A program made the translations under genes and the position numbers. Source: Roseiflexus sp. (GTDB lineage Bacteria; Chloroflexota; Chloroflexia; Chloroflexales; Roseiflexaceae). Taken from it: a DNA stretch of 61,406 nucleotides. The notes under the pieces were generated by a model that saw only the letters and a program-made list of their open reading frames with translations, searched no databases and was not told the DNA's origin. Numbering within the stretch: the stretch's first letter is position 1; the number at the start of each line of letters is the position of its first letter. The stretch lies in the NCBI GenBank assembly GCA_017743475.1, contig JAGHYV010000019.1, positions 1-61,406 on the forward strand. Direction: 5' to 3'. This document shows positions 48,588 through 58,550 of this stretch, piece after piece.

Positions 48588-51500
48588 ATGCCTCCGCTCT
48601 ACTGCCAGTTTGCGATCCTGTTGATACTTGCGGTGACTCTCGCTGCATGCGGCGGACCGCGCCCGCAACTAACCCCGGTGACTGCGCAACCCACTCCGGT
48701 TGCCCCGCAACGTGATATTCCCCCACCGCCGGATCGCGCGGCACCGATCCTGGTCGCCCGCTCGCCCGAACCGGGACAGGCGCTCGATCCGGGCGCGCCG
48801 ATTGAACTGGTCTTCGACCGTCCGATGGATCGCGCGTCGGTGGCAGCGGCGCTGAGTGTCGCCGGTGTGACCGGCGCCATTGAATGGCCCGATGCGCGCA
48901 CGGTGCGCTTCGTTCCGTCCGCGCCGCTGCAACGCAATTCCACATATGAGGTTTTCCTACGCGAAACAGCGAAGGGCGAGGACGGCTTGCCACTCGCGGC
49001 GCCGGTGCGCTTCCGCTTCGCCACTGCCGGATTCCTTGAGGTCGGGCAGGTGATCCCTGCTGACGGCGCGACTGATGTGCAGCCCAATTCGACTATCACG
49101 GTCTTCTTCAACCGCCCGGTTGTACCACTTACGGCGATTGAGTCGCAGGCGAACCTGCCGCAACCGGTGACATTCGACCCGCCGATTGCAGGACGTGGCG
49201 AGTGGTTGAATACGGCAATCTATACATTTACGCCGGATGCACCGCTTGCCGGCGGCGCGACCTACACGGGGCGCGTTGCCGCCAGCCTGACCGATGTGAC
49301 CGGTAATCCGCTCCAGTCGGAGTACACCTGGCGTTTCACCGTCGCCCGTCCGCAGGTGGTGACGATTGACCCATCCGATGGCGCAACGCTCGTACCGCTG
49401 CAACCACGCATCACGTTGCGCTTGAATGTGCCAGTCGATCCTGCGTCGGCGCGCGCTGCGTTTCGTCTGCTTCAACCGAATGGCGCCACCGTGCCCGGCG
49501 ATCTTCAGATTGATGGCGCAACGCTGGTGTTCACCCCTGCCCAACGGCTGGAGTTCGACACGCGCTACACTGTCGAGGTTGCCGCCAGTCTGACCGGCGT
49601 TTCGGGCGGGTCTGGCATGGCAAACGATTTCCGCGCTACCTTTCAGACTGTCCCGCGATTGCGCATTCTTGGAACCGATCCGCCTGATGGCACCACGAAC
49701 GTGCCGCCCGGCAATGGATTGACCATCCGCTTCAACGCACCAGTCGATCCGACAACGGTTATGCCGAATATGACCATCACGCCACAGCCGACGCAGGTCT
49801 ATACGTATGGCAATGAGTACGACAATTCATTTTTCATCGGCATCGATGCTCTGCCCTCGACAGAGTACACCGTCACGATTGGACCGGATATCGCCGATCC
49901 TTACGGGAGTCGCACCGGTCAGTCCTTGACGGTGCGTTTCCGCACTGCGCCGCTGGATCCCTGGGTCTATCCGCTGACACCCGGTTTCATCACGACGTTC
50001 GACGCTAACCGCGCGCCCCAGATTGCGCTGATGGCAACTAATGTCACCAGTGCGTCGCTAAGGCTCTACCGCCTGCCGGTCGAAGCAGTGGTGCAACGCG
50101 ACATCCTCGCCTCCGACGGCATCAACCCTCCCGCAAGCGCAACGCCGGTGCGTCGCTGGCAGGCGCAGTTCAGTGTGCCGCGCGATGAGCCGACAGTTGT
50201 GCGCGTCGATCTGACGGAACGGGGGGAGCGCCTCGATCCCGGTGTCTACCTGCTTATGCTGGATACACCTGCGGGCACGACCGAAGCGCGCCTGCTGGTC
50301 GTCTCTGCGCTGCACCTGACGCTGAAGGCGGCGGAACGCAATGCGCTGGTGTGGGCGAATGACCTGACGACCGGCGCGCCGGTTTCCGGTCTGACGCTGG
50401 AGTTGTTCGATGAACAGGGCGGTTCGCTGGGAACGGCGACCACTGACTCGAACGGGGTGGCAGTTGCGACGCTGAACCGTACCGAATATCGGGGACTGCT
50501 GGCGGTGGCGCGGCAACCGTTCGCGATGTTCGGCGCCGATTGGGGCGCGGGGGTCAGCCCGTGGGATTTCAGCCTCCCGACGTCGTTCGATCTTCCCGAA
50601 GTGACCGCATACGTCTACACGGATCGCCCGATCTATCGTCCCGGTCAGCGGGTGTGGTTCAAGGGCGCAGTGCGCGCCGATAACGATGTGCGCTACACTC
50701 TCATTCAGGGGTTGAACGCGGCGCAGGTCACAGTCTACGATGCCGCCGGCGAAGCAGTCTTCCAGCAGCCGATCACGCTCAATCTGAATGGCACGTTCGA
50801 CGGCGGATTCGCGCTGGCGGAGGGTGCGCCAACCGGTCAGTACGCAATCAACCTCAATGTCGGCGGGCGCGTGTTCAGTTTTCCGTTCCAGGTCGCCGCT
50901 TACCGTCCGCCGGAGATCGAAGTCACGGTGACGCCGCGCGCTGCTGAGGTTGTGCGCGGCACACCAACCGAAACGACGGTGCGCGCCGGGTATTTCTTCG
51001 GTGCGCCCGCAGCGAACCTGCCGGTGCAGTGGAATGTGCTGGCTGAACCGTTCACGCCTGTACCCGATTGGGCAGGCAGGTACACCTTCGGTGAATATGG
51101 CGATCTGTGGCTCTGCCGTTTCTGCTGGTGGGTTCCATCACCTCCACCGCAACCGATCCTCTCTGGCAGCGCGACGACCGATGCGCAGGGGGAGGTGGTC
51201 ATCAGTCTGCCGGGTGAACTGCGCGACTCGGAAGGGAATGTCATCACCCGCAGCGTGCGCCTCACCGTCGAGGCGACCGTCACCGGGCGCGATAACCAGG
51301 CGATCAGTGGACGCACCTCTGTCATCGTGCACGCCAGCGACCTGTATGTCGGTCTGGCGCCCCGCACCTACGTCGGCAGGGCAGGCGTTGCGCAGCAGAT
51401 CGATCTGGTGACGATCGATACGCACAGCGATCGTCTGGCAAACCGCACGGTTGAGATCGAACTGGTGCGCATCACGTGGGAGAACCGCTTCGTGCAGGAC

Positions 51501-54500
51501 GACGCTGGCGGACGGTGGGAGTCGCGCGAGGTGCGCGAGCCTGCTGGCACGCAGACGGTCACGACCGACGGGAATGGCGATGCAGTCATTTCGTTTACAC
51601 CCGACAAAGGCGGCGCTTATCTGGTGCTGGCGCGCACACGCGACGCCAGCGGACGCGAGGCGCGTTCATCGCTCTACGTCTGGGTGTATGGCGGCGATGC
51701 ACTCTGGCTGCGCGAGAATAACGACCGCATCAACCTGATCGCCGATAAAGGCGAGTATCGCCCCGGCGAGACGGCGACCATCCTCATCCCCTCGCCGTTC
51801 ACCGGACCGCACTGGGCGCTGCTGACCGTCGAGCGCGGCGGCGTGTTGCGCCATGAGGTGCGCCAGGTCAGCGGCGGCAGCCTGGTCTATCAACTCCCGA
51901 TCACCGCAGAACATGCGCCGAACATTTTCGTTTCGGCAGTGCTGTTCGCGCCGCCCGACAGCAATGGCGCACCGGCGGATTACAAGGTCGGCATCCTGCC
52001 GTTGAGCGTAGCACCCGTCCTGCAAACCTTGCAGGTCGCCGTGACAACCACAACGCCACAGGCAGCGCCTGGCGATACGGTACAGTTTGAGGTGCGCGTT
52101 ACCGATGCGGCAGGCGCGCCGGTGGCGGCGGAACTGTCGCTCGATCTAGTCGACAAAGCGGTGCTGTCGCTGCAACCGCGTGAGCCGGACGCGATCGTGC
52201 AGGCATTCTACAGTCGTCGTCCGCTGGGGGTGTTTACCGGCGCCGGGCTGTCGGTCGCTGCCGAGCGATTCGAGCGGTTGCTGGACGAGGCGCAAAGCAA
52301 TGTGCCACCAGGCGCGGGCGCAGCTGGACCGGAGGCTGCCGTACCGATGGTCGGGGCAGCGCCGACAGAAGCACCGGCAGCGGCAATGCCTGCGCGCGCA
52401 GGCGACGCCGCACTCGCGCAGGGGCTGACCGTTCGTGAGCAATTCGCCGATACCGCATTCTGGCAGGCGATTGTGGCAACCGATGCCGGCGGGCGCGCCA
52501 GCGTGCAGGTGATGCTGCCCGACAACCTGACGACGTGGGTGATGCGCGGTGTGGCGCTCACCGCCGATACGCGCGTCGGTGAAGGGACTGGCGAACTTAT
52601 CAGCACCAAACCGCTGCTGATCCGTCCGGTCACGCCGCGCTTCTTCGTCGTTGGGGATGTGGTGGAACTGACGGCGAATGTCAGTAACCGCACGAATGCG
52701 CCACTGGTGACAGAGGTCAAACTGGACGCCGACGGAGTGACGGTCAATGCGCCGATCACGCAGACGATCCAGGTTCCGGCGAACGGCGAGGTGTCGGCAA
52801 CCTGGCAGGTGACCGTTCTCGATGTCGAGGCGGTCGATCTGGTGTTCAGCGCAGTATCCGGTCAATTGAGCGATGCAGCGCGACCGCGGATCGCCAACGC
52901 GCCAGGTGGACGCATTCCGGTCTATCGCTACAGCGCACCGGAGACGGTTGCGACCGGCGGGCAGATCGACACGGCAGGCGCGCGGGTCGAGGCAGTGGCA
53001 TTGCCGCCGAATGTCGATGCGCGCCTGGGAGAACTGCGCGTTCGGATCGATCCCTCGCTGGCAGCTGGCGTGCTCGACGGCTTGCGGGCGCTGGAGGAAT
53101 ACCCGTATGAGTCGGTCGATGCAACCGTGTCGCGCTTCGTGCCGAATGTGGCTGCGCTGCGGACGCTGCGTCAATTGGGCGTGGCGAATGCCGAACTGGA
53201 GGCGCGTTTGCCAGCGCTGGTGACCGATGCGCTCAACAAGCTCTACCTGTCGCAGAATGCAGACGGCGGATGGGGCTGGTGGGCAGAGGATGAGAGCAAT
53301 CCGTATATGAGCGCGTATGTGGTGTTCGGCATGTTGCGCGCGTGCGAAGCAGGTTTCACCGTGCGCGATGATACACTGGCGCGCGGGATGGAGTATCTCG
53401 TCGCGCAACTCGCCGACGACGCCGATGTGCGCACTGCGCAGCAGGCGAACCGGCAGGCATGGCTGCTCTACGTCCTTGCCGATGGCGGCAGACCGGACGG
53501 CAGACGGATGGATGCGCTCTACAACAACCGCGAGCGCCTGGGCGTGTATGGCAAAGCACTGCTAGCGCTGGCGATCCACCGCGTCAATGCCGGCGATGCC
53601 CGCCTGAAAACCCTGCTTTCCGATCTGAACAATGCTGCAATTGTAAGCGCGACCGGGGTCCACTGGGAAGAAGCCGGGCGAGACTATTGGGCATTCAGCA
53701 GTGACACGTGCAGTAGCGCGATTGCGCTCCAGGCGCTCGTGCGGCTCGACCCGCAGAACCAGATCATCCCGAATGCCGTGCGCTGGCTTATGGTCGCTCG
53801 CCGCGGCGACATCTGGCTTACCACCCAGGAATCGGTGTGGGCGCTGCTGGCGCTGACCGACTGGATGGCGCTGACCGGAGAACTCAACGGCGACTACGAC
53901 TATGCCGTCTGGCTGAACGGCAACAAACGCATCGCCGGTCGTATCGACTCCACCAACGTCACGTCGCCGACGGTTGCACGCATCCCGACGACCGAACTGT
54001 TGACCGGCGATCCATCGCTGGTAGCGGTGGGGCGCAGTGAGGGACCGGGACGGCTGTACTACGCCGCGCACCTGAACCTTGCGTTGCCAGCCGATCAGGT
54101 GCGGGCGCTCGACCGGGGCATTGCCGTGACGCGCCGCTATGTGGCGGCAGACTGCACCGACGGTCCGCGTTGCCCCACGCTGACCAGCGTCAAAGCTGGC
54201 GACACCGTGCGGGTCGAACTTTCCATCGTTGCAGAGCGCGATCTCTCCTACGTACAGGTGACAGACCCGCTCCCCGCCGGTGGCGAAGCCATCGACCCAA
54301 CCCTGGCAACAACCGCGATCGCCACGAATGTCGGACCGACGCTCCAACCAGCGCCGGACGCTACGACGCCGTACCTCCGGTGGTGGCGCTGGTACGACCG
54401 GGTTGAACTGCGCGACGAAAAGGTTGCACTGTTCGCCGATTACCTGCCGCGTGGCGCGTACCTCTTCAGTTACACATTCCGCGCCGTGCAACCGGGCGAA

Positions 54501-54590
54501 TATCGTGTTATTCCGACTGTCGCGCAGGAGAGTTTCTTCCCCGAGGTGTTTGGAAGGTCGGATGGGCAACTGTTCACCATCACGCGGTGA
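48588..54590 (+). CDS. Alpha-2-macroglobulin-like lipoprotein lacking the thioester
   Basis: A 2000-residue exported lipoprotein (signal and lipobox 'LAVTLAACGG'; AAGGAGA upstream of 48588). After a Pro/Thr linker come four Big_5-type Ig-like repeats ('D-GAPIELVFDRPMD', 'NSTITVFFNRPVV', 'LQPRITLRLNVPVD', 'GNGLTIRFNAPVD'), macroglobulin MG domains, a Gly/Pro/Ala-rich bait-like stretch (near 'QSNVPPGAGAAGPEAAVPM'), the alpha-2-macroglobulin core ('WQAIVATDAGGRASVQVMLPDNLTTWV') and a C-terminal terpenoid-cyclase-like helical domain ('LSQNADGGWGWWAEDESNPYMSAYV'). Where the family has YPYGCVEQT, this protein reads YPYESVDAT (53100-53126): no thioester can form. Bacterial forms trap or inhibit proteases at the cell surface. 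No partner pbpC gene is adjacent. Confidence 0.88.
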   Translation: MPPLYCQFAILLILAVTLAACGGPRPQLTPVTAQPTPVAPQRDIPPPPDRAAPILVARSPEPGQALDPGAPIELVFDRPMDRASVAAALSVAGVTGAIEWPDARTVRFVPSAPLQRNSTYEVFLRETAKGEDGLPLAAPVRFRFATAGFLEVGQVIPADGATDVQPNSTITVFFNRPVVPLTAIESQANLPQPVTFDPPIAGRGEWLNTAIYTFTPDAPLAGGATYTGRVAASLTDVTGNPLQSEYTWRFTVARPQVVTIDPSDGATLVPLQPRITLRLNVPVDPASARAAFRLLQPNGATVPGDLQIDGATLVFTPAQRLEFDTRYTVEVAASLTGVSGGSGMANDFRATFQTVPRLRILGTDPPDGTTNVPPGNGLTIRFNAPVDPTTVMPNMTITPQPTQVYTYGNEYDNSFFIGIDALPSTEYTVTIGPDIADPYGSRTGQSLTVRFRTAPLDPWVYPLTPGFITTFDANRAPQIALMATNVTSASLRLYRLPVEAVVQRDILASDGINPPASATPVRRWQAQFSVPRDEPTVVRVDLTERGERLDPGVYLLMLDTPAGTTEARLLVVSALHLTLKAAERNALVWANDLTTGAPVSGLTLELFDEQGGSLGTATTDSNGVAVATLNRTEYRGLLAVARQPFAMFGADWGAGVSPWDFSLPTSFDLPEVTAYVYTDRPIYRPGQRVWFKGAVRADNDVRYTLIQGLNAAQVTVYDAAGEAVFQQPITLNLNGTFDGGFALAEGAPTGQYAINLNVGGRVFSFPFQVAAYRPPEIEVTVTPRAAEVVRGTPTETTVRAGYFFGAPAANLPVQWNVLAEPFTPVPDWAGRYTFGEYGDLWLCRFCWWVPSPPPQPILSGSATTDAQGEVVISLPGELRDSEGNVITRSVRLTVEATVTGRDNQAISGRTSVIVHASDLYVGLAPRTYVGRAGVAQQIDLVTIDTHSDRLANRTVEIELVRITWENRFVQDDAGGRWESREVREPAGTQTVTTDGNGDAVISFTPDKGGAYLVLARTRDASGREARSSLYVWVYGGDALWLRENNDRINLIADKGEYRPGETATILIPSPFTGPHWALLTVERGGVLRHEVRQVSGGSLVYQLPITAEHAPNIFVSAVLFAPPDSNGAPADYKVGILPLSVAPVLQTLQVAVTTTTPQAAPGDTVQFEVRVTDAAGAPVAAELSLDLVDKAVLSLQPREPDAIVQAFYSRRPLGVFTGAGLSVAAERFERLLDEAQSNVPPGAGAAGPEAAVPMVGAAPTEAPAAAMPARAGDAALAQGLTVREQFADTAFWQAIVATDAGGRASVQVMLPDNLTTWVMRGVALTADTRVGEGTGELISTKPLLIRPVTPRFFVVGDVVELTANVSNRTNAPLVTEVKLDADGVTVNAPITQTIQVPANGEVSATWQVTVLDVEAVDLVFSAVSGQLSDAARPRIANAPGGRIPVYRYSAPETVATGGQIDTAGARVEAVALPPNVDARLGELRVRIDPSLAAGVLDGLRALEEYPYESVDATVSRFVPNVAALRTLRQLGVANAELEARLPALVTDALNKLYLSQNADGGWGWWAEDESNPYMSAYVVFGMLRACEAGFTVRDDTLARGMEYLVAQLADDADVRTAQQANRQAWLLYVLADGGRPDGRRMDALYNNRERLGVYGKALLALAIHRVNAGDARLKTLLSDLNNAAIVSATGVHWEEAGRDYWAFSSDTCSSAIALQALVRLDPQNQIIPNAVRWLMVARRGDIWLTTQESVWALLALTDWMALTGELNGDYDYAVWLNGNKRIAGRIDSTNVTSPTVARIPTTELLTGDPSLVAVGRSEGPGRLYYAAHLNLALPADQVRALDRGIAVTRRYVAADCTDGPRCPTLTSVKAGDTVRVELSIVAERDLSYVQVTDPLPAGGEAIDPTLATTAIATNVGPTLQPAPDATTPYLRWWRWYDRVELRDEKVALFADYLPRGAYLFSYTFRAVQPGEYRVIPTVAQESFFPEVFGRSDGQLFTITR

Positions 54591-54630
54591 GTGTTCAAAA
54601 AAGCGGTATAATCGGGTTTTGACAGCAAGA

Positions 54631-54659
54631 GCGGAGGTCGCAGACCTCCGCGTTATTTT
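54631..54659 (+). terminator. Intrinsic terminator after the macroglobulin gene
   Basis: GCGGAGGTC (54631-54639), loop GCA, GACCTCCGC (54643-54651), followed by GTTATTTT. It lies 40 bases after the stop of the macroglobulin gene and is a good rho-independent terminator. A TATAAT at 54607-54612 lies just upstream, so the hairpin could also sit in the leader of the next gene. Confidence 0.65.
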
Positions 54660-54672
54660 CGCCGGAGGTTCT

Positions 54673-55690
54673 ATGGCTCCCCAACCTGTACGCACGGTAA
54701 TGATTTGGATGTGGCGGCATGGCGCGACACCATCTGCGCACCATGTATGAACTTCGCGGCAGCACACAGATCGTTGCCGTGTGCGAACCGTCACAATCCG
54801 CCTACGAAGCCACTGCTGCCCTCTTCGAGCAGGCTGGCGTCGCGCTGCTGCCCAACGAGCCGGACCTGGAGAAACTCCTCGCGGAGTATCGCGGCAAACT
54901 GGATGCAGCGTTCATTATCACTCCCCATGTCTATCATCACAATCAGGCAAAGGTATGCATGGAAGCCGGTCTCGACGTGCTGCTCGAAAAGCCAATGGTT
55001 ATGAACGCCGATGAAGCACGGAGCCTGATCGAAACCCGTGATCGCACTGGACGATTGCTGGTGGTTGCTTTCCCCGGAAGCCTCTCGCCCAACGTGCGCA
55101 CTGCTGTCGCACTGTTACGCTCAGGCGTATTCGGGCGGCTTATCACCATCAGCGGCGTCGTCTGGCAGAACTGGGGATCGATGACCGTCGGCACGTGGCG
55201 ACAGCAACCGGAGGTATCTGGCGGCGGCTTCTTGTTCGACACTGGCGCCCACCTGTTGAACACTGTTGTCGATTTGGCAGGCGAGGATATCGCTGAGGTT
55301 GCAGCATACCTGGACAACCAGGGGCGTCCGGTTGAGACGTTGGGTGCAGTGATCGCGCGGATGCGGTCGGGGGCGCTGGTCACGCTGCATGCATGTGGCG
55401 AAGCCATTCCGTCATGCCATTCAGACGTGCGGGTCTTCTGCGAGCGCGCCATTCTGTACACTGGAGTCTGGGGCGAACGGCTCGAGGTGCAGTACAGTGG
55501 CGACAAACCGCCAGCTGCGATCCCTGTGCCCGAGTCTCATGGTGTGTGGGAACAGTTCCTGGCAGCACGTGCTGGCAAACAGGAGAATCCGTGTCCGCCG
55601 GAAGTCGGATTGCGGATGGCGCGTTTGTGGGATGCCATCAGGGCATCGGCTGCACGCGGCGGCACATCGGTTCGCGTCGTTGAAGGTTGA
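54673..55690 (+). pseudogene. Gfo/Idh/MocA-family oxidoreductase, frameshifted at the NAD motif
   Basis: From ATG 54673 (GGAGG five bases upstream) the frame reads [11 protein letters not shown] and then goes wrong. Removing one base from the TTT at 54704-54706 gives ...[18 protein letters not shown], restoring the G-x-G-G dinucleotide-binding loop, and then follows the long open frame to 55690. The body has '[16 protein letters not shown]', the family's EKP motif, and '[14 protein letters not shown]', the catalytic Asp/His region. Without repair, translation can only start at an internal ATG (54719) and lacks the Rossmann motif. The one-base change may be a real mutation or a sequencing error. 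Substrate unknown; such enzymes use NAD(P) on sugars or related polyols. Confidence 0.8.
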
Positions 55691-55915
55691 AGGTTTCAGG
55701 TTGCAGGTTGCATGGTGCACGGTGCACGGTGCGCGTTGCACGTTCAACGTTAAACGTTCAACGTTGTTCAACGTTCTCCGGCGACACCCGTGCTATTTCC
55801 GGTTGCTCCCGTCCCAAAGCGTGCCACAGCACAGGGCAAACCCTGTGCCTTCGCACAAAATGCGGTATGGTACAATACGCACATTGGAAATAACAAGCGT
55901 ATCCTAACCGAGCAT
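55691..55915. repeat. Degenerate simple-sequence tract, upstream of methyltransferase gene
   Basis: From 55681 to about 55790 the DNA is a drifting series of short GTT/GCA words: GAAGGTT, CAGGTTGCAGGTTGCA, TGGTGCACGGTGCACGGTGC, then CGTTCAACGTTAAACGTTCAACGTT. No gene is seen. It resembles, in reverse complement, the tract near 48482-48520. It likely arose by slippage or belongs to a dispersed low-complexity repeat. Confidence 0.6.
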
Positions 55916-56728
55916 ATGCCCGGCGAAACATCAGATATTTATCACGCTTATGCGCCCTTTTACGATGGGAGCGGTCAGATCCGATTTGCAGTCCTGTTTG
56001 CTCACTATCTCCTGGGCGACATCCTGCCACGGCATCCGGTCACCGGGCACCGGGCACTCGATCTCGCCTGCGGCACCGGAACTCTGGCGCTCATTCTTGC
56101 CGACGCTGGATGGCAGGTCATCGGCATCGACCAATCGCCAGCAATGATTGCGATCGCACGCAACCGCGCGCAAACAGTGGAACCTTCCATCCGCCCCTGC
56201 TTCATCGAGGCGGATATGCGACGACTCTGGCGGACGGCAGACCAGAGCAAGGGTTGTGAGTGGCCCGACCAGGTGCAGCCAGATTCCTTTCACCTGGTTA
56301 CCTGCACCTACGACAGCCTCAACTATATGCTGACCGAAGAAGACCTGGCGGCGTGTTTCGTAACTGCTGCCAAAGCGCTGGTTTCAGGAGGATTGTTCCT
56401 CGGAGACATGAACACGCGCCACTTTTTGGAGCATGAGTGGGGCGAGGTTGAGATCATCGAACGGCCAGGTTTCATTCAAATCAACCGCAGTCGTTTCGAC
56501 CCGGAAACCGCCTGTTCGACAATGCACCTGATCGGGTTCGCTGGTAACGACGATGATGGGTACGAACGCTTCGAGGAGATCCATATCGAACGTGCCTATC
56601 CGCCAGAAACGGTCGCAGCATTGATCACTGGCGCCGGGTTGACGATTGAAGCAGTATATGATTGTTTCACCACGCAACCAATCAGCGAGCATACGCAGCG
56701 CATTGTATGGGTTGCCCGGAAGCGGTAG
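55916..56728 (+). CDS. SAM-dependent methyltransferase
   Basis: A 270-residue class I methyltransferase starting MPGETSDIYHAYAPFYDG, the usual beginning of this group. SAM-binding motif I is 'ALDLACGTGTLALILADAGW', with 'VIGIDQSPAMIAIAR' (motif II) and 'FHLVTCTYDSLNYMLTEEDL' (IV). Its acceptor is unknown; related proteins are annotated only as methyltransferases. The open frame extends to 55790, but no initiation site there fits. It is 6 bp upstream of the asparaginase gene. Confidence 0.85.
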   Translation: MPGETSDIYHAYAPFYDGSGQIRFAVLFAHYLLGDILPRHPVTGHRALDLACGTGTLALILADAGWQVIGIDQSPAMIAIARNRAQTVEPSIRPCFIEADMRRLWRTADQSKGCEWPDQVQPDSFHLVTCTYDSLNYMLTEEDLAACFVTAAKALVSGGLFLGDMNTRHFLEHEWGEVEIIERPGFIQINRSRFDPETACSTMHLIGFAGNDDDGYERFEEIHIERAYPPETVAALITGAGLTIEAVYDCFTTQPISEHTQRIVWVARKR

Positions 56729-56734
56729 GCACCT

Positions 56735-57697
56735 GTGAAGAAAGTCATTGTTGTCACAACTGGCGGTAGTATTGCATTCAAACGTAACGCAGCAACTGGC
56801 GCCTTCGTTCCAATCGATGGCGAAGATATGCTCACCCAACTGCTGAACAGTGGCATTGCCGCAGAATTCAGCGAATTCAGCAGCCTGCCGGGTAGCCATA
56901 TTACTCCAGCCCAGGGGTTGGAACTTGCGCGCCAGATTGATACGCTCCTGAACGACGAAACAGTGTCGGGCGTTGTCGTAACGCACGGAACCGATACGCT
57001 AGAAGAGACGGCATATCTCCTCGATCTGACCATCAGCCACGAGAAACCGGTGATCATCACTGGCGCCGCACGTCCTCCAACAACTCCCGGCTATGATGGT
57101 TTGTCCAATCTCGCCAGCGCTATCCGTGTCGCGGCAGCAACGGAAGTGCGTGAGACCGGCGTGCTGGTCGTATTTGCCGGACAGATCTTCGCTGCCGCCG
57201 ACGTGCAAAAGGTGTACAATCAGTCCATCGAGGCATTTGCGGCGCCGGGATCGGGTCCGATCGGTTGGATCGTGGCGGATCGGATCTGGTTGCGCCATCG
57301 CCCAGCGCAGCGGATTCACATTCCCTGTATGCACCTCGAAGAGCGAGTCGATCTCATCACTCTCGGTCAGGGAAGTGACGACCGGTTGCTGCGCCACTCG
57401 ATTGCCGATCGTGTGGCCGGGATTGTCATCGAAGCATTTGGCAGCGGTCGCGTGCCCCCGTGGTGGTTGCCCGCCATTCAGGAAGCGATTGCGCAACGCA
57501 TTATGGTCGTGATTGCGACGCGCACCGGCAATGGCGCTCTGTACGATGAGTACGGCTACGTCGGCGCCTACCATGACCTCGCCCGCCTGGGAGTGCTGTT
57601 TGCTCATCACCTCAACGGTCCGAAAGCGCGGATCAAGTTGATGCTGGCATTGGGGACGGCACGTCGTCCGGAGGATGTGCGCGTCTGGTTCCCGTAA
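56735..57697 (+). CDS. Asparaginase, L-asparaginase I/II family
   Basis: A 320-residue asparaginase hydrolysing L-asparagine to aspartate and ammonia. The nucleophile motif is 'VVTTGGSIAFKRN', and the second 'VVVTHGTDTLEETAYLL' carries the T-D of the Thr-Lys-Asp triad. 'KPVIITGAARPPTTPGYDGLSNLASAIRVA' is also typical. No export signal, so it is a cytoplasmic enzyme. It is 6 bp after the methyltransferase gene. Confidence 0.92.
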   Translation: MKKVIVVTTGGSIAFKRNAATGAFVPIDGEDMLTQLLNSGIAAEFSEFSSLPGSHITPAQGLELARQIDTLLNDETVSGVVVTHGTDTLEETAYLLDLTISHEKPVIITGAARPPTTPGYDGLSNLASAIRVAAATEVRETGVLVVFAGQIFAAADVQKVYNQSIEAFAAPGSGPIGWIVADRIWLRHRPAQRIHIPCMHLEERVDLITLGQGSDDRLLRHSIADRVAGIVIEAFGSGRVPPWWLPAIQEAIAQRIMVVIATRTGNGALYDEYGYVGAYHDLARLGVLFAHHLNGPKARIKLMLALGTARRPEDVRVWFP

Positions 57698-57782
57698 TGA
57701 GTCGTCATCCGACAAGCTATGTGACATCAAACACGAGAAGATGTGGTGAGTGTGGAGCAGTGAATGCAGAATTCGGTGATCT

Positions 57783-58550
57783 ATGCTGCTAACGATTGAT
57801 ATCGGCAACACGAATATCAAAATTGGCGTCTATCAGGATGAGCGGCTTGCCGCGCACTGGCGTGTCACGACTGAACGCCATCGGCTTGCTGACGAATACC
57901 TGGTGCTCTTACATAACCTGTTCGACCTTGGCGGCATCGATCCACGTGAGATTGATGGGTGCGCCATCTCGTGCGTGGTGCCGCCGCTGACCGGTGAGTT
58001 CCGCACGCTGTGCCGCACCTACTTCCACGTCGAGCCGTTGATGGTCAGCGCAGCGACGCCAACCGGGTTGCGCTACAACGTCGATACGCCAGCCGAACTC
58101 GGCGCCGACCGGATTGCCAACTCGCTAGCAGCCTTCCGCCGGTATGGTGGTCCGGTCATCGTGCTGGCATTCGGCACGGCCACCACCTTCGATGTGATTA
58201 CTGCTGACGGCGAGTATATTGGCGGTGCGATTGCACCTGGCATCGGCATTTCTGCCGATGCGCTCTTCCGCCTGGCGGCAAAACTCTATCAGGTCGAACT
58301 GGTGCGACCGCCGAGTGTCATTGGGAAGAATACGATCCATCACATGCAGTCGGGTGTCATCCTGGGATATGCCGGGCTGGTCGAGGGGTTGGTGCATCGG
58401 ATGCAGACTGAACTGGGCACATCCTGCCCGGTGGTGGCTACGGGGGGATTGGCAGAATTGATCGCTGCCGAAACTGAAGCCATTACCATTGTTGAACCAT
58501 ACCTTACGCTGGAGGGATTGCGACTGATCTACGAGATGAACCGATCATGA
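57783..58550 (+). CDS. coaX: Type III pantothenate kinase CoaX
   Basis: A 255-residue CoaX, first enzyme of coenzyme A synthesis. Motifs: ATP-binding 'LLTIDIGNTNIKIGVY', 'DTPAELGADRIANSLAA', 'LAFGTATTFDVITADGEYIGGAIAPGI' and 'PVVATGGLAELIA'. All family motifs are complete. Its stop overlaps the start of the menaquinone methyltransferase gene (ATGA at 58547-58550), so the two are translated together. Confidence 0.95.
   Translation: MLLTIDIGNTNIKIGVYQDERLAAHWRVTTERHRLADEYLVLLHNLFDLGGIDPREIDGCAISCVVPPLTGEFRTLCRTYFHVEPLMVSAATPTGLRYNVDTPAELGADRIANSLAAFRRYGGPVIVLAFGTATTFDVITADGEYIGGAIAPGIGISADALFRLAAKLYQVELVRPPSVIGKNTIHHMQSGVILGYAGLVEGLVHRMQTELGTSCPVVATGGLAELIAAETEAITIVEPYLTLEGLRLIYEMNRS

Noticed and set aside
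53562-54794. Long minus-strand frame opposite the end of the macroglobulin gene
   Set aside because: No recognisable domain; the sense strand holds the well-supported macroglobulin protein. High-GC codon bias creates such mirrors.
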